Below are positions 57,493 through 64,000 of a stretch of 64,000 nucleotides of DNA, one piece after another. The notes below the pieces were generated by a model. It was not told where the DNA came from and did not search any database. It worked only from the letters and a program-made list of their open reading frames with translations. The position numbers and the translations under genes are program-made. Origin of the DNA: Tritrichomonas musculus (Eukaryota > Parabasalia > Tritrichomonadida > Tritrichomonadidae); NCBI GenBank assembly GCA_039105265.1, contig JAPFFF010000015.1, forward strand, positions 1,488,001 through 1,552,000. The letters are read 5' to 3'. Numbering within the stretch: position 1 is the stretch's first letter; every line of letters begins with the position of its first letter.

Positions 57493-58389
57493 TCATTTTT
57501 GCTTCTTTTTGGTTGTTGATTGATTATTGAAATTTCTGATTGTTGGGGAAGCTAAACTTGGCTGCCATATATTAGCTTTTTTATGATGATTCTTCCTATT
57601 TTTAGAATCAATTTTGCCTGTTTCAACCCACATTAAATCATCATCATAATCATAATCAGTTTCTTCTCGAACCATCGAATTGGAATCAATAATATCATCA
57701 TCTAATTCATTTTCAACTTTATTTTCGTTTACTTCTTTTTCATTATATTCATCATAGTATTCGTAGTATTCTTCAGTATCAGATGAATCAATTTTATCCC
57801 TTGAATAAAAATATTTATTGAATACAGGATCAAATGTTAAAAAATCTTTCATTTTTCTTCTTCTTTTTCTTTCACCTTGCCTTTGTGTGTGATTTCGTTT
57901 TGTTGGAGGTAAATATGCTCGGATGTCATTATCATTGGAAGATACTTTATTTGAGTGGTGATGAATATCTTTTTTATTATTGTTGAAATTTATTTTTGTC
58001 TTGAATTTATGTGAAGTTGGAGATGTCGTTCTATTTAGATTAAAATTATTATTGACATTTCTCTTCACTCTAGATATATGATAGCTTTGATTATTGGCTG
58101 GCTTAGAATATAAAAAAGACGCAGAATTGGAATCGTAATTATTAAAATCGTTTGAATCAATATTTGATTCTACTACACTTTTAGATGAACTATCATCAAT
58201 TGGGGATGAAGACATAAGCAATTTGATTTTTTTCCTATAATTCGACATAAATGTAGAATAGAAATCTGAATGAGAGTACGAATCAGAATCCATTGATGTT
58301 TCTATAGATGTTCCCAAGGAACTTTCATCAAGATATATAGATTCTTTTGATGGGGAATTAATTAAATCATTATATCGATTGAGCATCAA
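57493..58389 (-). CDS. Uncharacterised disordered Ser/Asn/Asp-rich protein
   Basis: The 298-residue protein has no recognised domain. It starts with a Ser-rich region (1-90), then a basic Asn/Lys/His-rich middle with RKRRRKMKDFLTFD (about 175-188), a possible nuclear signal followed by a short hydrophobic motif. A Tyr/Glu/Asp stretch (EEYYEYYDEYNEKE) and a basic end follow. There is no membrane helix. The long frame and non-random composition support a real gene, though low-complexity sequence lowers certainty. Head-to-tail after the Patched-like gene with about 107 bases between. Confidence 0.6.
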   Translation of the reverse strand: MMLNRYNDLINSPSKESIYLDESSLGTSIETSMDSDSYSHSDFYSTFMSNYRKKIKLLMSSSPIDDSSSKSVVESNIDSNDFNNYDSNSASFLYSKPANNQSYHISRVKRNVNNNFNLNRTTSPTSHKFKTKINFNNNKKDIHHHSNKVSSNDNDIRAYLPPTKRNHTQRQGERKRRRKMKDFLTFDPVFNKYFYSRDKIDSSDTEEYYEYYDEYNEKEVNENKVENELDDDIIDSNSMVREETDYDYDDDLMWVETGKIDSKNRKNHHKKANIWQPSLASPTIRNFNNQSTTKKKQK

Positions 58390-58496
58390 ATGAAATTATT
58401 TAACGTGCATTTTCAAAAAGCTTGATTATGAACAAATATACATTGAAATAATAGAAAAAGATTTCAGATAGTATTTTAATATCACTGATTAATATA

Positions 58497-61400
58497 TTAA
58501 AGAATAAAAGACAATATTATTGGAGAAATTATTAATCCCCATAAAAAACAGAATAAATCCGCAAAAAATAGGTAAATCACAAATGGTGGGAAGTATTGAA
58601 AAGGACAAAATATCAAAATTGGGATACTGCCAAGTAAAAATAACAAAATAAGAGACAATGGAAATGATGAATTCATGAGAGCTATTTGGATTTTACCAAA
58701 TTTGGGTAATTTCTTGTTATTTTTCGAGAATGCATCAAAAACAGTAATTTGCAAAAAAACAGAAGCAAAACTATTTGTAACTGCAATCATTAAAGCTTCG
58801 TTTAACCCAAGTTCCCAATTGAAACATACTTTTAGAGTTCCTAATGTGAAAACGAGTGAACCAAATGAGCCGAATAAAATAGTTATCGACATTTTATATG
58901 AAACAAAAAATATCGGAGCAATTAATGAAAGAACTAATGAAGTTGAGAAAATAATGACCAAATTTTTCTTCATATTTTCTTCAACAACCAAAGGAATCCA
59001 CGCAGCAGATGTCATCCATCCTTTGAATTCCGGAATTCCTTTTGAAATTGCATTTTTTTGTATAATACTCTCGATCTCTTTTGCTCGATTGTATTGGCTT
59101 TTTAACTCTTCATGTGAATTATGTTTTGTCAGTAACATATTCATTTTCATTCCTATAAATTTAAGAGAATAATCAGAAAATGAGAAACCAATAGTATTTG
59201 CCATCAACGTTCCTGGATCGTAATTATCTGTTTCTTGCATTGTTGTCAAGCTAAGTAGTAATTGCCAAACAAATATATATGAATGATATTGTTCAGGAGT
59301 TATAGAAGTAATATTGGTTGGAGGTTCTGTAAAATTCAGAAATTTAAAAATAAAATCAAACGGACCGAAATCTGTATTGGCTATCATATTCCAAGTTTCC
59401 CAAGGATTAAATCCAAAATGTTCTGACTGGTGGACGTCAATAATATCTGTAAAATTATGTAACAATGCCCATGTTTCCATAATATGACTTTGAACATTTG
59501 GGTTTGTAATCATACTCAAATTAACTTCATCTGAATTAAAAGATTTATGATAACCGTAATCATCAATAGTTGTCCAACTTTTGTATGATTTATAGGATTT
59601 GTTATTCAATCCCCAAACATAAACAAATGCATTATCATTTAAAGGGTTTACAAAGCTAGTAGCCGAGAGATCCATTGCTCTTTGAATTCGATGATCTTTT
59701 TTTAAAAAAGAAATTTTATTTTTTGTATTAATTTGAGTCACAAAATAAATATTTGCTGCTAGCAAAATTAATCCTATAAATATAAAAATAATTCGATAAA
59801 AATAAATGAAAGGCCACCAATGATAACAAATAAATTTTTCAATAAAATTGGTTGGAAATTGGTTGCAGCAGTTAAGATTGAAAGTTACCCTTGTTTTGAA
59901 GAAATCAAATATTTTTTGATTAGGATAATCATTAAGCGTTTCAGCGTAAGAAAATATATTTGTGCTATTATTGCTATAACTTTGTGATGCGCTATTTGTA
60001 GTAATCATTTGTGAATTCGGTTCAATATTAATGAATTCAGAATTTAATTCAGAATCTGCTATATTTGCTAAATTTGGTGTTGATTTTGAATTTGTATATC
60101 CGACAATTGGATTTGAATCTTTTACTATTAATGTAGATGATGATTTTTTCATCGATGCATCATTGTTATCGTAATTCAAACTGGCTTCATTTTCATTTGC
60201 CGATGTTAACAAAATTGAATTTAACGAATATACACTTTCAGTTCTAAACTTTTTGGTGCGACATTTCGAATAAAGCGAGAGTAATGGAATAAACCAGGTG
60301 AAAATGGTAACAAAGTAATTTATATTCAAGATGAAGCTATAAAAGCCAAAATATTGCCCAATTTTTGTTCCAAAAAGTAGAACTGATAAATAAGTGAACG
60401 AATTAAAAAAAAGTACCATTAGCATTGTTTTTGTTGTCTTTTCAACAATAAATAAAAAAGAATTATTATTCTTATATATTTGCAAAATGTATAAATTGCA
60501 TAATCCACCAACTGCACTAGACATATAAATTGCCATTGCATTAATAACATCAAAATAGTGCAGTTGAAAAATTATATTAATTATTGCTACACTAAATAAA
60601 GCTGAAAGAATAATTCCTACTGAACCAAAAATGCCTAAAATGAATGATTTAGATGCAATACACGATAAAGTAAACAAAATTCCAAGTGCACCTGCAAAAT
60701 AAGGAAGGTGCTGCACAACAATATCAAATATTTCATATTCAATTTCAAACGGTAATGCTGCACAAGGATATATAGGACTAGTTTTGTTGCTAATTTCATC
60801 AAATAATGGCTTCAAAAAATTTGTTTGCCATTTGCCCAGCTTCTTTTTTTGCTCATTAAATCTGTCATTTTTTGAATCATATCCTTTAATAGGAAGACCT
60901 GCCATAACCAAAGATCTAATTTTTGTTGTTTTCATGTGTGTATAATCTGTGCCAAAATATGTAATTTTTAAACGTGCTTCAATTGATCTATTTAAATCAT
61001 CATATCCATTAATATAATCATAAACTATTTTATCCGTTAAATCCGAAGGCTTAGGGTTTGAAATGTTTAAAGATGATCTCATAAATTTTTTAAATTCTGT
61101 AATAATTGATTTGAAAGCAAGACAATTAGTGTCTTCTTCTAGTTCAGAAAGATGATCTCTCATATAATCAAGAATATTATCAAGGAATGGCTGTAAAAAA
61201 CTTGGTAGTAGATTTCTGGGGATTTTATAGCAATAATCCGACCATCCTTCAGTTTGGTGCATTTTATCTTCAATTTCCCAGATTGCTCTTAAACATTCAG
61301 CTGTAAGAACATTTTGGCTATCATCGATTTCATCTATATTTTTGTCAATGAAATATTTTTTACTTTCACTTTGATTAGTGTAATTATTTATTATGTGACT

Positions 61401-61796
61401 TTGATTGATATATGAATTAGATAATTTTTTTTTTTGAAAAAGATTTCTTTGATAAAACAAACAACCAACCTGCGTAAGTTCAAATTGATATGGTATTGAA
61501 AAGGAAGATGTTAATAATTTCTGAAGAGAAGAGTATGTATTTTTCATTGATGCAAGATAAGAATTCCATTTTTCTGAAATTTCATCACCAGACCATACAT
61601 AATAATTTTGATTGCATAATGGCCACATGCCATAAACAAAGCAACTGGTCGCAAAAAGGCCGCATGAAATAATTAAAGATAATAAAAATAGCACAATTGG
61701 ATACTTTAGAGTAAAATTCGAATATATTCGTGTTATAAACTTAACCTTGGATGCTTTTTTTTCTTCAAAATCAAGATGATCCAGCATCTTTGGCAA
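58497..61796 (-). CDS. Patched/Dispatched-like 12-helix RND-superfamily membrane protein
   Basis: The 1099-residue protein has the two-half RND layout: one helix (about 34-57), a large extracytosolic loop (about 60-360) and five helices (about 365-500). A cytosolic Ser/Asn loop (about 505-625), helix seven (about 645-668), a second large loop (about 670-945) and five final helices follow. The loop-helix order fits Patched, Dispatched and NPC1-type lipid or sterol transporters. In the fourth helix (YFDVINAMAIYMSSAVGGLC) and its partner in half two (LNEALMIAVTNSFASVF) the usual GxxxD acidic residues that carry cations are absent, which suggests a non-pumping or altered mechanism. Substrate unknown. 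Confidence 0.68.
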   Translation of the reverse strand: MPKMLDHLDFEEKKASKVKFITRIYSNFTLKYPIVLFLLSLIISCGLFATSCFVYGMWPLCNQNYYVWSGDEISEKWNSYLASMKNTYSSLQKLLTSSFSIPYQFELTQVGCLFYQRNLFQKKKLSNSYINQSHIINNYTNQSESKKYFIDKNIDEIDDSQNVLTAECLRAIWEIEDKMHQTEGWSDYCYKIPRNLLPSFLQPFLDNILDYMRDHLSELEEDTNCLAFKSIITEFKKFMRSSLNISNPKPSDLTDKIVYDYINGYDDLNRSIEARLKITYFGTDYTHMKTTKIRSLVMAGLPIKGYDSKNDRFNEQKKKLGKWQTNFLKPLFDEISNKTSPIYPCAALPFEIEYEIFDIVVQHLPYFAGALGILFTLSCIASKSFILGIFGSVGIILSALFSVAIINIIFQLHYFDVINAMAIYMSSAVGGLCNLYILQIYKNNNSFLFIVEKTTKTMLMVLFFNSFTYLSVLLFGTKIGQYFGFYSFILNINYFVTIFTWFIPLLSLYSKCRTKKFRTESVYSLNSILLTSANENEASLNYDNNDASMKKSSSTLIVKDSNPIVGYTNSKSTPNLANIADSELNSEFINIEPNSQMITTNSASQSYSNNSTNIFSYAETLNDYPNQKIFDFFKTRVTFNLNCCNQFPTNFIEKFICYHWWPFIYFYRIIFIFIGLILLAANIYFVTQINTKNKISFLKKDHRIQRAMDLSATSFVNPLNDNAFVYVWGLNNKSYKSYKSWTTIDDYGYHKSFNSDEVNLSMITNPNVQSHIMETWALLHNFTDIIDVHQSEHFGFNPWETWNMIANTDFGPFDFIFKFLNFTEPPTNITSITPEQYHSYIFVWQLLLSLTTMQETDNYDPGTLMANTIGFSFSDYSLKFIGMKMNMLLTKHNSHEELKSQYNRAKEIESIIQKNAISKGIPEFKGWMTSAAWIPLVVEENMKKNLVIIFSTSLVLSLIAPIFFVSYKMSITILFGSFGSLVFTLGTLKVCFNWELGLNEALMIAVTNSFASVFLQITVFDAFSKNNKKLPKFGKIQIALMNSSFPLSLILLFLLGSIPILIFCPFQYFPPFVIYLFFADLFCFLWGLIISPIILSFIL

Positions 61797-62899
61797 TGAA
61801 ATAATGATTAAACACGAAAAATTTCATCGTAAAAAAATTTCTTCTAATATTGGGGAATACAATATATTTTTAGAAATATTTAATTAAATAAAAGCAAAAG
61901 TAAAATATTTAAATTGAGAATAGAAAATATAAATAATAAATAAATTTCAAAATTTCAGGATAATGAAGCATTTTATAATTGTAAAATAATTGAATAAGTT
62001 CTAAATTAATCCACTCAAAAAAGATAAACATTTTCAATATATTGATTGAAAATCAGTAAAGTGATCGCATAAATTTGAATTTTCAAATTGTTTTTGCATT
62101 GAAAAATTTATAAATCTATTGAATTAAAAAATGGAGATTTTTACATTTATATAATACCTCAATGAAAATAATATGAAAATCCTCAAATATCAAACAAAAT
62201 ATTTTTTTGAAACATAAACGATAGAGTACTGAAATTATCACAAATAAATTGACTACTACTAAAGGAGCACGACTTTGGCGGTTATTGAAAATCGTCTTTT
62301 AGACTTTATATTGAAATATTATATACTATATAGGTTTTTAAGAAAGTTTCATATAGACCAAAAAAACTATCGTAAGGGAAAAACATTATTCATTTGTTAA
62401 AAATCCAAATTATCAAAAAGTTTAACTTTTCAGAACTAACTTACGAATTTTAATTCTAAACGTTTTTACATGTTTGATAGAAGTGGTGTAAATACACAGA
62501 AATAAATCGATTTATCGATAAATGAAAGAAAAATATCAAAGTATAAAAATAATTCAAAAAGTGGTCTGATATTTTATTAATTTTTTTAAAAAGCGATACT
62601 CTTAGCTTTTTAAAATATATTTAAGTTAAAAATATATATTATTTTATATTTTCTTTTTATCATTACTAATGATTCATTAGGGAAAAATTACATTTTAAAT
62701 AATAATTGTTCAAGATAATTATAATCATTTTTATATAAGCTCTTTTTGAATGACTATTCAAAAAGTGACTTGTATATTTTTTATTTAAACATTGAGTTTC
62801 ATTTTTTGATCTATAATGTATTGTATTAATTCTGACTATTCATATTAAGCATAAAAACATATGTTCAATTTTCTATTTCAGATCATTTTATCTATTCAT
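61797..62899. other. AT-rich intergenic region with two TTCAAAAAGTGR motifs
   Basis: About 1.1 kb without a supported gene lies upstream of the Patched-like gene and downstream of the PqiA-like gene. TTCAAAAAGTGG occurs at 62553-62564 and TTCAAAAAGTGA at 62758-62769; CAAAAAGTTT lies near 62417. A slightly richer patch near 62264-62310 has no open frame. Confidence 0.5.
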
Positions 62900-64000
62900 T
62901 CATTCATTTAGATTATTATTTACATTAGTGTATTCATTTGATTCCAATAAATTTTCGGGTCTGTCAGCAATTGGAACATAACTTTCAATTTCTTCATCAT
63001 TTTTCAGTACCCTCCTTGTTAAAATGTTAATCCACACATGAGCGATGGTATTAATAACAGCGGCTGATACTAACAAGAAAGTACCTTTTTCAAATACGGT
63101 AAGTACTTCAAAACATTTATAATGACCTTCAATGTATTTTTCATGATTAAAGAATAATTTCAAAATTTCATCAATAAAATCGCAACGATCACCCACCATC
63201 CAGTTTGTAAACCTGGTAATTTGGAACATAGTCACAATTAAACTAACAACAAAAACGTCCAAACAAGACCATGCATATAGAATTTCAATTGCATTATACA
63301 TAAAGTCGAGTTGCTTCAAATTCATTGGGAACAAGAGCGTTGCAGCTAATCCAAGAATATGCAACATTGGAACTATAATAGCAGTTATCCAATAGATTAC
63401 TTGTATAAATCTAACTGATGCTGAATTAGGGAATTCACAACCAGTAGGGAATTTATAAGCTAGTTGAATGACTGTGTAGTGAGATTTATTAGGAATCTTC
63501 AAAATATCGAGAGCCCAACCAGTTAAACCTACAAATTCAAAAGAAAATGAATTACATGAAATACCGATACAAAAGACGATAAGTTGACAAAGCAAGAAAA
63601 TGATAAGAATAATTTTTGTTGATATATTTTGTCTAGTAAACACGCAAACTTTTTTCTTTGATTTTTGTTCATCAACTTCTTTTTGATTTTCAGGTTTATT
63701 TACATGCCTATCTAAGTAACAAATAATATGTGATAAAGCAAGCGAATAAATAGTGCCACCAATTAATCCAATAAAGCCATAACAAGGAAGGACCCAAACG
63801 TAAACAATATTAGGATCAACGATAGCATCTTGATTTACAATTGGAAATGTCAATATAAAATGGAAACTAACAACCATCATAATCATGAAATAAGAATCTA
63901 AGAGTGACCATTTACCTAATTCATCAAGTAAACGTAAAATTCGTTCACGATGAACTCTATGCAAAATTGTTGCTGGAATAAACCAAACAATAAACATTAA
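62900..64000 (-). CDS. PqiA-like multi-pass membrane protein (5' end outside window)
   Basis: At least 365 residues are visible and the frame runs off the right edge, so the N terminus may be missing. Two PqiA-type modules are seen. Module one has LGKWSLLDSYFMIMMVVSF (about 27-45); the second has ILYAWSCLDVFVVSLIVTMF (about 238-257). The W-S/x-L-D-V/x-F pattern after a helix is the hallmark of paraquat-inducible protein A domains. About eight hydrophobic helices are predicted. PqiA in bacteria belongs to an envelope lipid-transport system (Pqi). Eukaryotic homologues, expanded in trichomonads, are of unknown function. The C-terminal tail is acidic and Asn-rich. Confidence 0.75.
   Translation of the reverse strand, partial: LMFIVWFIPATILHRVHRERILRLLDELGKWSLLDSYFMIMMVVSFHFILTFPIVNQDAIVDPNIVYVWVLPCYGFIGLIGGTIYSLALSHIICYLDRHVNKPENQKEVDEQKSKKKVCVFTRQNISTKIILIIFLLCQLIVFCIGISCNSFSFEFVGLTGWALDILKIPNKSHYTVIQLAYKFPTGCEFPNSASVRFIQVIYWITAIIVPMLHILGLAATLLFPMNLKQLDFMYNAIEILYAWSCLDVFVVSLIVTMFQITRFTNWMVGDRCDFIDEILKLFFNHEKYIEGHYKCFEVLTVFEKGTFLLVSAAVINTIAHVWINILTRRVLKNDEEIESYVPIADRPENLLESNEYTNVNNNLNE

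Noticed and set aside
1-64000. Canonical long trichomonad introns (ACTAACACACAG acceptor)
   Set aside because: No match to that acceptor motif was found on either strand, though the search was by eye.

Overview
This 64 kb window is nuclear DNA from an AT-rich parabasalid protist, most likely a Tritrichomonas-type trichomonad. The evidence is the gene content: DUF3447/ankyrin proteins, a BspA-type leucine-rich-repeat protein fused to a kinase, a eukaryotic PqiA-like membrane protein, a Pmp-like beta-helix surface protein, several Rab GTPases, and a bacterial-type alpha-L-rhamnosidase. Nearly all genes are single open frames and the spacers are extremely AT-rich. The usual long-intron motif of trichomonads was not found. 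Species identity is inference.

Left part (1-16 kb): the 3' end of a gene, an ER-type DnaJ protein, a small coiled-coil gene head-to-head with an 879-residue protein that has the layout of the meiotic axis protein SYCP2, a CFAP100-like ciliary protein, a Tul1/Dsc-type RING ligase, a Rab6-like GTPase, an enolase with an added N-terminal Dpy-30/RIIa-like helical pair, an EF-hand gene relic, and the rhamnosidase.

Accessory part (16-24 kb): a DUF3447 gene trailed by five ankyrin repeats, each isolated in several hundred bases of AT-rich spacer; a GC-rich island; a 1.76 kb element with terminal inverted repeats and a 9-bp target duplication, itself invaded by a 386-bp element with 12-bp inverted repeats and an 8-bp duplication; a decayed inverted-repeat element; and a second Rab-like GTPase.

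Middle part (25-50 kb): the Pmp-like surface protein, UDP-glucose:glycoprotein glucosyltransferase, a RalGAP/tuberin-type GAP with long Asn-rich repeats, a cyclic-nucleotide-binding protein, a poly-Gln coiled-coil protein, a CLASP/TOG protein carrying a PP1-docking motif, a BspA-LRR kinase, and a FANCJ-like Fe-S helicase.

Right part (50-64 kb): a second DUF3447/ankyrin gene broken by about 23 bases that look like a mini-intron, a RhoGAP relic, an EF-hand protein, a second short inverted-repeat element whose ends resemble the first, an ARM-like protein, an exosome RNase-PH subunit, a disordered protein, a Patched/Dispatched-like 12-TM protein and a partial PqiA-like protein.

The genes are mostly unrelated housekeeping, secretory, cytoskeletal and signalling genes, not a single operon-like system. 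The most notable items are the SYCP2-like candidate, the one-repeat-per-block ankyrin array, the nested DNA elements, the enolase fusion and the recurrent TTCAAAAAGTGR motif. Positions inside proteins are approximate because they were counted by eye.
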